A stretch of 64,000 bases of DNA from CAMEON01 sp045128275. GTDB taxonomy: Bacteria > Bacillota > Clostridia > Oscillospirales > CAG-272. The first letter of the stretch is position 1. Each line of letters starts with the position of its first letter. The DNA is taken from the NCBI GenBank assembly GCA_045128275.1, contig JBGVRH010000049.1, forward strand, positions 1 to 64,000. The letters are read 5' to 3'. The position numbers and the translations under genes were made by a program. The notes under the pieces are model-generated. The model ran no database searches, was not told the DNA's origin, and was given only the letters and a program-made list of their open reading frames with translations. Positions 33,301 through 40,759 of the stretch are shown here, piece after piece.

Positions 33301-33744
33301 TCCGAGGACAGCGTGATCTCCATGACGAATCTCAAGTTCACCAACTTCAAGAACGACAACGACGCGACTGCAAGCATCAATGCTTTCGTGGACGAGGAGG
33401 TTCTGGAGGATGCAACCGCTGTTGTGATGGCACTCTTCCAGGCAGACGCGCCCGAGGCAGAGCCTGAGACCGAGGCTCCCACCGAGTCTGAGACCGAGGC
33501 TCCCACCGAGCCTGAGACTGAGGCTCCCACCGAGCCTGAGACCGAAGCTCCCGCAGCACCCGAGACCGAGGCTCCCGCCGCTCCCGAGACCGATGCTTCT
33601 ACCGAGGTCGAGACCGACGCCCCCGCCACCGAGGCTCCCGCCGAGAACGAGGAGGCCAAGGGCTGCCAGTCCTCCGTGGGTATGAGCCTGGCCGTTCTGA
33701 TGCTGGCCATGGCCGCGGCTGTGGCGCTGAAGAAGCGGGATTGA
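30316..33744 (+). CDS. Surface protein with TQXA thioester domain and C-terminal anchor
   Basis: A 1142-aa secreted protein. Signal peptide 1-29 (ends AFA). Residues about 130-345 form a thioester (TQXA) domain: Cys199 in AYCVD and Gln283 in TATQFAIWSF would form the internal thioester used by Gram-positive adhesins to bind host amines covalently. Beta-sandwich regions follow (about 380-1040), including one with FTFTGTGFDL. A Pro/Glu/Thr stalk of repeated ETEAPTEP units (about 1055-1110) leads to a final GCQSSVG, a hydrophobic helix and KKRD. No LPXTG is present. Wall or membrane anchoring by this tail is inferred. Confidence 0.88.
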   Translation: MLHLFKKSTALLLVISMLLGVLCLPAFAVEEGTNLNYLYVTTVPTADKDLIAPPDALPETLPDDIPIAEGYTHVQVGEGNYSDYWIGHAYTSDNSEDGTWVHAFTDKYGKKYYTAPHRYADFYSRAAFDYIYIYNEAEKKFEKAYIGDGVTLNEEYIAASGSKYLNYNKYPQRIPVRYDSIAQFVLADAETKEYVSAYCVDNATHVEANYSYVIENLEDASYYAEDEAAMIRSIALNGYWGQSNLNVGTLDALKARLATSEKPKFTEAEINAVTDGMALTATQFAIWSFSNKDRNPVAPMQVYQEVNWGINSIKYPLPMETTDLIFKLYEYLLNLEPTYVEENTTGNTIINEANFMKDLTIHAKALANHPNNLDGIRNNDAYVCDLSFKMIVSPDVQQDNLVVRVYDNAGNTILVGRIAGELQKEKGEIQLVDDGTGRYTFHDVVLTEGTDKLNVSLDGTQELDQGIYIYSSEERVVDGEKVSSQTLVGVAEGTHKVDVDLYGEVKFEIENVNDTVVIDYGRPVVVTPAQNTAFYGEGTLTAISANAQGYNDILFTEGLDETFGDTVKGKYGDFTLENGKIRYELNKAEHMLAMPTPDVAYYAVKTPNGYYYGKLTVIPATIIYYEDDFVNFTDTTLTEGTEGTGIWTTVGEQTPDIQSEDRIAISQNIYGHDPMNKNYTQYSNGMAHKVTVNSVTGSRGTDEKGNFTAPTASFTFTGTGFDLISLTTTDTELIQVNVWDAETGKQVFRKVVNNYYGYNYGVLPAEDGGFVVDEEGNPVYGWYVDKDAAGCVWQVPVMKVEGLEYGTYNVTILVAYMTAFDHNEDQKDSFVLDSIRVYDPAKYNDEAKDAYLADGEYNPTYKKLRDLILEASNFDGVDTEDELCLDGVVFVDGKSSTSLSMDYANPGPNNETYLAHGQSVAFKLAADIPVNNVHIGVKLAFGTSATLCLNGKELVTVTTATDMYYVLLDESAWHAVHYPNGTDGYETDVITLSCVSEDSVISMTNLKFTNFKNDNDATASINAFVDEEVLEDATAVVMALFQADAPEAEPETEAPTESETEAPTEPETEAPTEPETEAPAAPETEAPAAPETDASTEVETDAPATEAPAENEEAKGCQSSVGMSLAVLMLAMAAAVALKKRD

Positions 33745-33786
33745 TCCAAGCGCTTCGCATCGGATCCCATTCAGTCATATCTCACG

Positions 33787-33817
33787 ATCTCCCCCCGCCG
33801 CGCGGGGGGAGATTTTC
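33787..33817 (+). terminator. Intrinsic terminator of the adhesin gene
   Basis: ATCTCCCCCC pairs with GGGGGGAGAT, followed by TTTTC. The remaining 33818-34091 is AT-rich with no gene seen. Confidence 0.85.
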
Positions 33818-34091
33818 ATTGTCCGAACAGCTCCGGACGTGTTTCTTGCTTTTCGGGGCTAAAAGCTCACCGAAATCGACCCGAAAAGTCAAGGAATGGC
33901 AGAATGTAGCAAAATTGTGCAACATCACGATTTTTATGTGTGATTTTCTAATTTGAGGGGGGCTTGTCAGGGTACATTTTTGTCTTATTTTTATGTTTTT
34001 TTGTATCGGGCAATGGTCTTATCTCGATTTGTGCGAAATGCCCGTGAAATTTTTGCGCGGGGAGGCCAAGAAAAAAACTCAAAAAAAGGGC

Positions 34092-34120
34092 TTGACTTCC
34101 TTTCCGAGTCATGGTACAAT
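34092..34120 (+). promoter_or_regulatory. Promoter of the secreted SGNH hydrolase gene
   Basis: TTGACT (34092-34097), 17 bases, TACAAT (34115-34120). Confidence 0.75.
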
Positions 34121-34193
34121 AGGCATAGTGGAAGGAAATCCCATAAGGAAGACCTTTCTTACATTATGAGTTTTATGAAAGGACACGAAAGTC

Positions 34194-35927
34194 ATGACGC
34201 ATTTCACTCGCAAAAAGCCCCTTGTGATCATCGCGGCTGTGTTGGCGGTTCTTATGCTGACCAATGCGCTGGCTATGACAATCGGCGCCGCTTCCGGGAG
34301 TAAGGACCTCCGCGCAACGCTGGATCGTCTGGTATACTCCATCCGTTCGCTGAACGCGAACAAGCCCGCTGTTCTCGCAGAGCCCGAGGAGCCTGTGTAC
34401 GGTGACCCCTACTACACCATCAACACCCCCGAGCCTCTGACCATCGACGAGAAGGGCAAGATCATTGCCCTCAACGATGAGGACGGCAACTACATCGCCT
34501 CCACCAACGGCGCTCTGATCAATTTCAAGAACGCCATCATTACGGGCGACACCTGGACCCTCATGCTGGGCCAGTACCGCACCGCTTCCTACAACAAGTT
34601 CAATACCGTGGTGGACAACGTCAGCACCATCGGTCTGAACGTCACCAACGGCATTAAGAACGGCACCGATAAGATCAGCATCGGTGTGGCAGGCTATGGC
34701 AATCTGACCCTCAACAACTGCACCATGGTGGGCACTACCACCACCGCTGACGGCTATATTGTCCACGATGCCGGCTTCACCAACGGCTCCAAGGTCACCA
34801 TCAACGGCGGTCAGTACGGTTCTCTCTACGTTTGGTCTCAGGCTCACGTCACCATTTACGATGCCGAGATCGAGAACATCACCTCTGCCGCCATCACCAC
34901 CCGTAACTTGGGTCTTCTGACCATCGGCGCGGGCACTCACGTGGGTACCATCGACCTGACCGTGGGTGGCTACAAGCAGTACAAGCCCGCTCTGGTCATT
35001 GAGGAGGGCGCAACTGTGGATCGCATTCTCTACAAGGGCGTGACCTACACCCAGGAGCAGTGGGAGAACCCCTTCGCGGGCCGCTACATCTCCATCATGG
35101 GTGACAGCATCTCCACCTACACCGGCTGGAGCGATGCCAACCCCATCACCGATCCCTCCTGCACCAACCGCTATGGCGAGGCCTACTACGGCCCCGTGGG
35201 CGGTGACTTCCACAACACCGAGCTGCTGGTGGAGGATACCTGGTGGCACCAGGCCGCTACCGAGCTGGGCTCCGAGATCCTCATGAGCAACGCCGGTAAC
35301 TCCACCGGTCTGTTCATCGCGGAGTATCCCAATAACGCCGCTTGGGAACTCTACCTCAAGGAGATGCTGGCCTACAAGTCCAGACCCTACTATCTGGGCA
35401 CCGAGGAGCATGATCCCGACATCATCGCCCTCTACATCGGCTCCAACGAGCTGGCCCGCTACAAGACTGCTGCTCAGCTGGGCTCTGTGGCCGCTATCGA
35501 CTTTGATCAGCTGATCGTGGACAACGGCGACGGTACCTACACCTACGCCAATCCTACGACCATTGCCGAGGCCTACTGCATCCTGATCCACAAGGTGCAG
35601 GTCACCTACCCCAACGCCGAGATCTACTGCTTCGCTCCCGTTCCCAGCGCAGGCGGTTACCTGTCCACCGTCAACACCCGCTTCGCCAAGACCGTTCCCT
35701 TCAACAAGATGGTCAAGGATGTCGCCAAGTACAACGGTTGCCACGTGGTGGATCTGGTGGATGCCTTTGATCTGGATCCCGACGGGGACGGCAAGGTTTC
35801 CCAGGATGCATTTGACCGCTTCCAGACCTATTTCCACAACGATCCTCACCCCAACGCCGAGGGCTTCGACGTCATCACCGACGCGTTTGTAGACGCTGTC
35901 CGCAAGAACAGCAAGTTCAACAAGTGA
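34194..35927 (+). CDS. Secreted SGNH/GDSL hydrolase with N-terminal repeat domain and Ca-binding loop
   Basis: A 577-aa protein with a signal peptide or anchor (about 9-33). Residues about 75-290 contain short Asn/Gly/Thr-rich repeats like a right-handed beta-helix. The C-terminal hydrolase (about 296-577) shows block I GDSIST with Ser305, block III GSNEL near 417-421 and block V DPHPN with Asp550 and His552. DPDGDGKVSQDAF near 526-538 looks like an EF-hand calcium loop. It probably deacetylates or de-esterifies polysaccharides outside the cell; substrate unknown. Monocistronic. Confidence 0.85.
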   Translation: MTHFTRKKPLVIIAAVLAVLMLTNALAMTIGAASGSKDLRATLDRLVYSIRSLNANKPAVLAEPEEPVYGDPYYTINTPEPLTIDEKGKIIALNDEDGNYIASTNGALINFKNAIITGDTWTLMLGQYRTASYNKFNTVVDNVSTIGLNVTNGIKNGTDKISIGVAGYGNLTLNNCTMVGTTTTADGYIVHDAGFTNGSKVTINGGQYGSLYVWSQAHVTIYDAEIENITSAAITTRNLGLLTIGAGTHVGTIDLTVGGYKQYKPALVIEEGATVDRILYKGVTYTQEQWENPFAGRYISIMGDSISTYTGWSDANPITDPSCTNRYGEAYYGPVGGDFHNTELLVEDTWWHQAATELGSEILMSNAGNSTGLFIAEYPNNAAWELYLKEMLAYKSRPYYLGTEEHDPDIIALYIGSNELARYKTAAQLGSVAAIDFDQLIVDNGDGTYTYANPTTIAEAYCILIHKVQVTYPNAEIYCFAPVPSAGGYLSTVNTRFAKTVPFNKMVKDVAKYNGCHVVDLVDAFDLDPDGDGKVSQDAFDRFQTYFHNDPHPNAEGFDVITDAFVDAVRKNSKFNK

Positions 35928-35940
35928 TGCTTTCCCTATA

Positions 35941-35976
35941 AAAAGCTCCCCACGAGTCTTCGCGGGGAGCTTTTTG
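35941..35976. terminator. Terminator between convergent genes
   Basis: AAAAGCTCCCC pairs with GGGGAGCTTTT; T-runs on both strands, so it can also end the RiPP operon. Confidence 0.88.
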
Positions 35977-36025
35977 TTCGATATGGAAACAGAGCGGGAT
36001 GGCTTGCGTTGGTAGTGGGAGCGTG

Positions 36026-36301
36026 TCACTCGGTCACAAGACCCAGCTTGGCCAGCTTCTCTATGAGTCCGAGCACGTCCTTGCGGAGGGTTTCGGTATC
36101 AATGTCGTATTCCTCGGCCATATTCGTTACGATCTCCTCAAGGGACTTTCCCTCGACCAGGGCATCCCAGATCTCGGCACCGGTAGGGGTCAGGACGAAA
36201 AGACCGTTATGCTCCAAGGCGGAATCACCGATGGGAATTAGAATGTCCTCACCCGCCACGTTTCGGCGGATGACGTTGGGATTGGTTTTAATCGTTTTCA
36301 T
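36026..36301 (-). CDS. PqqD-like RiPP recognition protein
   Basis: A 91-aa protein of the PqqD fold, the winged-helix RiPP recognition element that binds a precursor leader and presents it to a radical SAM enzyme. Typical segments are NPNVIRRNVAGEDILIPIG, LFVLTPTGAEIWDALVEGKS and a final helix ending LGLVTE. ATG 36301 follows GAGGAG and lies inside the end of the radical SAM gene (14-base overlap), so the two are translationally coupled. Last gene of the RiPP operon. Confidence 0.88.
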   Translation of the reverse strand: MKTIKTNPNVIRRNVAGEDILIPIGDSALEHNGLFVLTPTGAEIWDALVEGKSLEEIVTNMAEEYDIDTETLRKDVLGLIEKLAKLGLVTE

Positions 36302-37427
36302 GGTTTTGAGTCTCCTCGGAACAGTATTTTTCGCGGGTGATGCGGTGAAGCTCACGGGTCATTTCACAAATATAGGCGGGACGGACGGTGGTGTCGCCCT
36401 CCTCGCACAGGGTGGCGGCGGCGCACACGGGGCATTTTGCCCGCTGGGGGCAGTTGGTACAGGATGCGGGAAGGGTAAGGCTTTCCACGTAGGCGCGAAC
36501 CTTTCCCCAGGCTTCGGCAAAACCCATTTGGGGAATGGAATAGCCGTCTGTGGGGAACATACCGCAGGGAAGCATACGCCCATCCCAGGTGACCCAGAAG
36601 GTACTGCGGCCCGCGCGGCATTGGACGTGCTCGCCGCTTCCGTCTACGCAGTCGTCGGCCTCGGGAGGCAGAGCGCCGTCGCCAAGCGTGGCCAGCTTTT
36701 CGGGCGACATGAACTGCTCGCGGCATGCCAGCATATAATGGGCGGCCTCGTGAGGGGTAAAGCGGTGAGGAGCCTCACCGAACCGACCGCCGTTGATGCG
36801 GACGGGCGGGAACATATAGGTGGTTCCCTTGACGGGGACGTCCAGATCCCTGCCGGCTTGGTAAATGGCCGCGATATCGTCCTTGTTATAAGGCGTGATG
36901 GTGGCGTTGACCCGAACCTGGATACCCGCCTCCCGCAGCTTGCGGATGTTGCCTACAACGGTATCAAAGGCGGGACGGCCGCACAGGGATTGGTAGGTCT
37001 CGTTGCTCCCGCCGTACAGGGTGATATTGAAGCGCAGGGGGGGATCCTTTCGGAAAAACGAAATCAGCTCGTCGGTGAGCAGGGAACCATTGCTGTTGAT
37101 GGAGATCAAAAGACCCATCCGCTTCATGCCCGTGTAGATCTCCTTGAAATCCTTGTGCAGGAAGGGCTCTCCTCCTGTCAGCAGGACGAAGACCATACCT
37201 GCGTCCCGTGCCTCCTTGGCGATTCCCAGCCAATCCTCACCGCTTAAGGCGTCGGGCTTGGAGTTGTCGTGGACGTAGCACATCCGACAGTTGAAGTTGC
37301 ATTTGGCGGTCAATTCAAAATTTCCCGTGAAGGGGATTCCCAGGTGGGCGGCCTTGCGGTGCATATAAGTACCCCAAAGAGGCTCGCGGTCGCTGCCTAC
37401 GGGAGCGGGGCGTTTCACTTGTTCCAT
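36288..37427 (-). CDS. Radical SAM/SPASM peptide maturase
   Basis: A 379-aa enzyme. The [4Fe-4S]-binding CxxxCxxC is Cys43, Cys47, Cys50 (KCNFNCRMCY), with a glycine-rich TGGEPFL for SAM near 85. The C-terminal third carries the Cys pattern of a SPASM/auxiliary cluster domain (CVDGSGEHVQC, LPCGMF, CTNCPQRAKCPVC). Such enzymes cross-link or otherwise modify ribosomal peptides. ATG 37427 overlaps the upstream kinase-like gene by 13 bases. I reject the longer frame from 37769 as it has no ribosome site and non-protein-like sequence. Substrate is presumably the peptide at 38996-39244. Confidence 0.9.
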   Translation of the reverse strand: MEQVKRPAPVGSDREPLWGTYMHRKAAHLGIPFTGNFELTAKCNFNCRMCYVHDNSKPDALSGEDWLGIAKEARDAGMVFVLLTGGEPFLHKDFKEIYTGMKRMGLLISINSNGSLLTDELISFFRKDPPLRFNITLYGGSNETYQSLCGRPAFDTVVGNIRKLREAGIQVRVNATITPYNKDDIAAIYQAGRDLDVPVKGTTYMFPPVRINGGRFGEAPHRFTPHEAAHYMLACREQFMSPEKLATLGDGALPPEADDCVDGSGEHVQCRAGRSTFWVTWDGRMLPCGMFPTDGYSIPQMGFAEAWGKVRAYVESLTLPASCTNCPQRAKCPVCAAATLCEEGDTTVRPAYICEMTRELHRITREKYCSEETQNHEND

Positions 37428-38191
37428 AAAGCTTTCTCCAAATAGTCCACAGACGAGGGATGATTGATACAGGCATAGGATACGGTGCGGGTAGAGGAGA
37501 TCAGATCGCAGAGCAAAGCGATCAGACGCCCGCGGGAGGCCGTGTCGGTCGCTGTGAAGGCGCATTGAGGAATGGTGCGGCCCAGGAAAACCGAGGGCTG
37601 GAGGGGGTGGAGGGTGTTTTCCGCTCCTTGGGAAAGAAGAACAACGGTATCCACAGGCAGGATCACGCTGTCGGTATAGCCGGCACTTCCCATGGCCCAG
37701 CACCCTGTGGCATAAAAGACGTTGTCCTTCTTGAACAGAATGACGCGATCCTCGTTGATCACCGCGCATCCGCGTTCATCCCGCCAGAAATGGGCTTGGG
37801 TAGACTTTCCCGTCCCGCTGGGAGCCGTAAACAGGAGTGCTTTCCCCTCCCGCGCCACCATGGAGGCGTGAAGCACGAAGGCATCGCGCTCCAAGAGGAG
37901 GTCGTACGCCTTGGCCTCGGCCATGAGCAGGCTGAAGGGATAGTCCGCCAGCGTGTGGATGTCTCTCAAGTATAAGGTTGTCTCCCGTCCCGCGCGATGC
38001 GCCCTGGAGAACTCGTGGGGAGCCATCTCGGCCAGGATTTCCTCGTCCGCGGGAAGGACGCGTATGATGTAGTCGGCCTCGGTATCCGCCGAGACCGCGA
38101 AGGATTCCAATTGCCTGTCATAGGGCAAGACGGCCTCGGAGACAATGCCGAACACCGTATGGCCAAAGGCAAAGTACTGCTTATTCACCAT
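37415..38191 (-). CDS. HprK-like kinase domain protein
   Basis: A 258-aa protein with a P-loop APSGTGKST (about 123-131) in a setting typical of HPr kinase/PEPCK-like proteins found in lasso-peptide and radical-SAM RiPP clusters, where they may phosphorylate the precursor or act in maturation. LHASMVAREGKALLFT precedes the P-loop; NEDRVILF follows, resembling the kinase acidic motif. ATG 38191 overlaps the stop of the upstream gene; an in-frame TTG at 38200 is an alternative. Role in this cluster is inferred from association. Confidence 0.8.
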   Translation of the reverse strand: MVNKQYFAFGHTVFGIVSEAVLPYDRQLESFAVSADTEADYIIRVLPADEEILAEMAPHEFSRAHRAGRETTLYLRDIHTLADYPFSLLMAEAKAYDLLLERDAFVLHASMVAREGKALLFTAPSGTGKSTQAHFWRDERGCAVINEDRVILFKKDNVFYATGCWAMGSAGYTDSVILPVDTVVLLSQGAENTLHPLQPSVFLGRTIPQCAFTATDTASRGRLIALLCDLISSTRTVSYACINHPSSVDYLEKALWNK

Positions 38192-38912
38192 ATTCAACAA
38201 ACATCACTCGAGTATATGTCTCGGTGGCGTGGTCGGCATAGACCGTTGCCTCGTCTCCTGCCTTCAATCCCGAAAGCTTGACGCGGTAGGTGATGCCGCC
38301 AACGTACGTATCGTTCTGTATGCTCTTGTAGTAGAGGAAGATATCGCGGTTGATATCCCGATCGGTCAGATTCTTGACCCGAATACCCTTGTGGGTTACC
38401 GAAATCTCCAGCTCGCCTTCGGGGATGGAGGGCTCGGTCTCAAAGAATTGGGCGAACACGCATTCGCTCTGAAAGCTCTGAATGTCCGCGGGAGCCGCTT
38501 TCCGATTGATTTCGTAGGCGCGGACCGAAGCACCCCCGGGAAGGGTGGAGAATTGGAAGAGGTACTCCTCGCCGTTGACCGTCAGCTTGATTTGGGCAAG
38601 CTGCAAGGTTCGTTCTGAGCTGTTTTTGACGGTGATGCAGAACATATCCGGCAGTACGGTGTTCTGCCCGTCCTCGGGGAAGACTCCTGCGGCGGAGATC
38701 ATTTCGGTCACGCTCAAGCCTTGACCCAAATCAATGACGTTGGGGATCACGGGGGCGGACGAGGGGGCTTCTGTGACAGAGCCCCGGTCGGGTTCGGACG
38801 GCTTCTGCTCCACCCATAAGAGGAGCGCAAGCCCGCACAGGATCAAAAGGGGAATGCCAATACACAGGAGTAGAGGCCAAGCGCGTCCTTGCTGTCTAAT
38901 TTCTTTTATCAT
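38181..38912 (-). CDS. Membrane-anchored extracytoplasmic protein in the RiPP operon
   Basis: A 243-aa protein with one N-terminal membrane helix (about 13-32), a Ser/Pro linker, and a beta-rich outer domain (about 65-240) including a KNSSERTLQLAQIKL segment like those of DUF4352-type immunoglobulin folds. ATG 38912 follows AAGAGG; the extra 53 codons of the longer frame cross the terminator hairpin. Lying between precursor and maturation genes, it might be immunity, export or receptor. No protease or ABC exporter is seen in the locus. Confidence 0.72.
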   Translation of the reverse strand: MIKEIRQQGRAWPLLLCIGIPLLILCGLALLLWVEQKPSEPDRGSVTEAPSSAPVIPNVIDLGQGLSVTEMISAAGVFPEDGQNTVLPDMFCITVKNSSERTLQLAQIKLTVNGEEYLFQFSTLPGGASVRAYEINRKAAPADIQSFQSECVFAQFFETEPSIPEGELEISVTHKGIRVKNLTDRDINRDIFLYYKSIQNDTYVGGITYRVKLSGLKAGDEATVYADHATETYTRVMFVEYGE

Positions 38913-38936
38913 GTAAAACCTCTTATATGGGCAAGA

Positions 38937-38968
38937 AAAGCCCTCCCGATGAAGGGCGGGCTTTTTGG
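38937..38968 (-). terminator. Partial terminator between precursor and the rest of the RiPP operon
   Basis: On the minus strand AAAAAGCCCGCCC pairs with GGGAGGGCTTTT. It lies after the precursor stop codon and before the next gene, a usual way to keep precursor mRNA in excess over the enzymes. Confidence 0.8.
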
Positions 38969-38995
38969 GGCTCTGAATGGTTTCAAATGGGCTTC

Positions 38996-39244
38996 TTACG
39001 AAGCGAAGACGGAGGAGGAGGGGGTGGGTACATGGTAGCAGAACCCAAAATCGTCCGCGTTGTCGGCGCAATGATTCAGGAAAACGTTGTATTCGTTTTC
39101 TTCGTAAGAGCAGTTGTTGTAGTCGGTGGGATTTTTGGAGATAACATTACACCCGGCAGCGATATTGGAGTCCATTTCATATACAACTTCCATCACATCA
39201 GGCTTGATGTAATGCTTCTTCTCTAAAGTCATGTCTTTGTTCAT
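38996..39244 (-). CDS. Putative RiPP precursor peptide
   Basis: An 82-aa peptide. The leader-like N-terminal half (EKKHYIKPDVMEVVYEMD, then SNIAAGC) matches the K-P-x-x-E-V-V pattern common in clostridial precursor peptides. The C-terminal part has four Cys (32, 45, 59, 69) spaced 13, 14 and 10 apart, and many Asn/Asp/Tyr, ending in a Ser/Pro tail. ATG 39244 lies 10 bases after GAAAGGA. It is first in an operon with a radical SAM/SPASM enzyme, a PqqD-like protein and an HprK-like protein. Product structure is unknown; thioether links (ranthipeptide-like) are a guess. Confidence 0.75.
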   Translation of the reverse strand: MNKDMTLEKKHYIKPDVMEVVYEMDSNIAAGCNVISKNPTDYNNCSYEENEYNVFLNHCADNADDFGFCYHVPTPSSSVFAS

Positions 39245-39307
39245 GTGTCTCGCGTCCTTTCTGTAAAATCATGGTGAATTCACAACAGTAAAACGGGTAA
39301 GGTGAAA

Positions 39308-39339
39308 TGATCAAACAATTGTAAATGCGCGTTTGATCA
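39308..39339. promoter_or_regulatory. Inverted repeat in the RiPP operon leader
   Basis: TGATCAAAC (39308-39316) and GTTTGATCA (39331-39339) are a perfect 9-base inverted repeat 14 bases apart, lying in the transcribed leader. It may be an operator or an RNA hairpin. No regulator gene is adjacent. Confidence 0.55.
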
Positions 39340-39382
39340 AAAGCGGGATAAATAAAAAACAAATGCCCAATTTTCTATCTTA

Positions 39383-39411
39383 ATTATAACCTATTTGCGT
39401 GTAATTGTCAA
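39383..39411 (-). promoter_or_regulatory. RiPP operon promoter
   Basis: Minus-strand TTGACA (39406-39411), 17 bases, TATAAT (39383-39388): perfect consensus, about 130 bases before the precursor ATG. Confidence 0.88.
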
Positions 39412-39635
39412 GCGGTTTCCTTGTTTTTTAAACGGGGATTTTCACGATTTTGTGTGACTTGACGCAAAATTATTTGTCGCGTTTCACAATTCCTGCTAAA
39501 ATAATCCCTGTATGGGGGCTGGTTATACCGATATGTGGCCGTATGACGCTCTGTAAGGAGGGGGAGAATTTCCGACGGAGATAGCTCCTTCACGGGGAGC
39601 GAGCGGTGTTGCCTTGCGGGATTCCCGAATGGGGA
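39412..39635 (+). other. Intergenic region with possible plus-strand transcript
   Basis: No coding sequence. A plus-strand TTGTCG, 17 bases, TAAAAT occurs at about 39474-39502, followed by about 130 GC-rich bases containing GGAGC..GCTCC-type complementarity (about 39578-39602). It would run antisense into the membrane protein gene at 39636. A small RNA is possible but not recognised. Confidence 0.3.
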
Positions 39636-40169
39636 TCAGAATTCGATCCAATTCAAGCTCTGCCCCGTGAGATTCATGACAGCCATGACCACCGCGAGGA
39701 TGGCGACGATGGCCATGAAGATAAAGGTGATCACCACGCCTGCCTGCTGGTTCTCTTGCTCACGGCGGAGGCGGTAGAGGCGTTCTCCCTTGGCGAGGTA
39801 GAACTTGACCTCGCCGCGGCTGAAGATGCACCACCACGTGTGCTTGGTGGCGTGGCGATCCAGCAGGATGAAGCCTACCAGAGCGGCGGGGGAGAGAAGC
39901 CCGCAAACGGCGGTGAGGGCGCGGAGGGTAGGCTCGGGGATAGAGCAGGTGCTGGGGTCATAGTCGATGCCCAGACTGTTCAGAATGAGGGTGGCCACAA
40001 GCAAGGCCACGGTGAGGATAGCGGCGCTCCCCATGATGAGGTGCTGGAGCAGGCGTTCCTTGCGGGAGTAGCGGGCGTAGGGGATATGCACCCAGCGATC
40101 CTTGGGGTAGGGGGTGTTGGGGGCGTAGTAGTAGTCTTGATCCTTGGGGGGCTTTCGGCTGATGCGCAT
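39636..40169 (-). CDS. Hypothetical membrane protein (pair member 1)
   Basis: A 177-aa protein with a polar Tyr/Pro-rich N-terminus (YYYAPNTPYPKD), two membrane spans (about 45-65 and 82-104), a soluble stretch, and a last span (about 142-168). The organisation resembles the next gene upstream (40207-40680), which also begins with a basic Tyr/Pro tract. ATG 40169 follows AAAGGAG. Function unknown. Confidence 0.68.
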   Translation of the reverse strand: MRISRKPPKDQDYYYAPNTPYPKDRWVHIPYARYSRKERLLQHLIMGSAAILTVALLVATLILNSLGIDYDPSTCSIPEPTLRALTAVCGLLSPAALVGFILLDRHATKHTWWCIFSRGEVKFYLAKGERLYRLRREQENQQAGVVITFIFMAIVAILAVVMAVMNLTGQSLNWIEF

Positions 40170-40206
40170 GGGTGGCTCCTTTCGGCGGCGGTGGGGTAGT
40201 GGGGGC

Positions 40207-40680
40207 TTATTGGCACAGGCTCCAGATGGCGGCGGCCACCAGGATCAGGGCCAGGATCACCATGCACCCCATGAAAAGTCCTTCTCCCAGCTGGGCTTCC
40301 TCCTGCTCCTTTTGGGTGCGGAGGACGGGGAGACGGCGCTCCATTTGGTATCGCTCCATGGCAGAGTAGGTGCAGTACCAGCCCTCCCTGTAGGCCTTGC
40401 GGATCACGAAGCAGAAGACGATACAAAGAGCCGCCGCGGTCAGGGCGCAGAGGGGGATGGCGATGCGGTAGAGATTCGCCTTGACGGTGAGGGAAGAGGA
40501 CTCCTGGGCGATACCCGCCAGAAGGATGGTGGCGAAGGCCAGCACGATGGCGGGGACACCCACGCCCCAAAAGCGGCGATCCTGTTTCTTCACGGCGGCG
40601 CGGGGGAGGTAGGTATAGGGGACGCGGATGTTGCGCTTTTGACTGTAGGGGTCGTAGGGGCGGGAGGATCTTTTGCTCAT
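40207..40680 (-). CDS. Hypothetical membrane protein (pair member 2)
   Basis: A 157-aa protein: basic N-terminus with PYDPYSQKRNIRVPYTYLPR, spans at about 39-59, 72-94 and 132-154, and a charged cytoplasmic segment between. It lies 37 bases upstream of the 39636 gene on the same strand and shares its layout, so the pair likely form an operon and may be distant duplicates. ATG 40680 follows AAGGAG. Function unknown. Confidence 0.68.
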   Translation of the reverse strand: MSKRSSRPYDPYSQKRNIRVPYTYLPRAAVKKQDRRFWGVGVPAIVLAFATILLAGIAQESSSLTVKANLYRIAIPLCALTAAALCIVFCFVIRKAYREGWYCTYSAMERYQMERRLPVLRTQKEQEEAQLGEGLFMGCMVILALILVAAAIWSLCQ

Positions 40681-40759
40681 GGCGGGCTCCTTGGGGGGAA
40701 GGGTTCACTATATAAGTCGAAATTTTTGTGAGATTCTTTCGGGGATGGGGGAAGAATTT

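Noticed and set aside
37428..37769. N-terminal extension of the radical SAM protein
   Set aside because: The extra codons overlap the kinase-like gene out of frame and give an Arg/Pro/His-rich sequence without a start site; ATG 37427 fits the family.
38996..39244. SCIFF-type (six Cys in forty-five) precursor
   Set aside because: The peptide has only four Cys, is longer than SCIFF peptides and lacks their conserved spacing.
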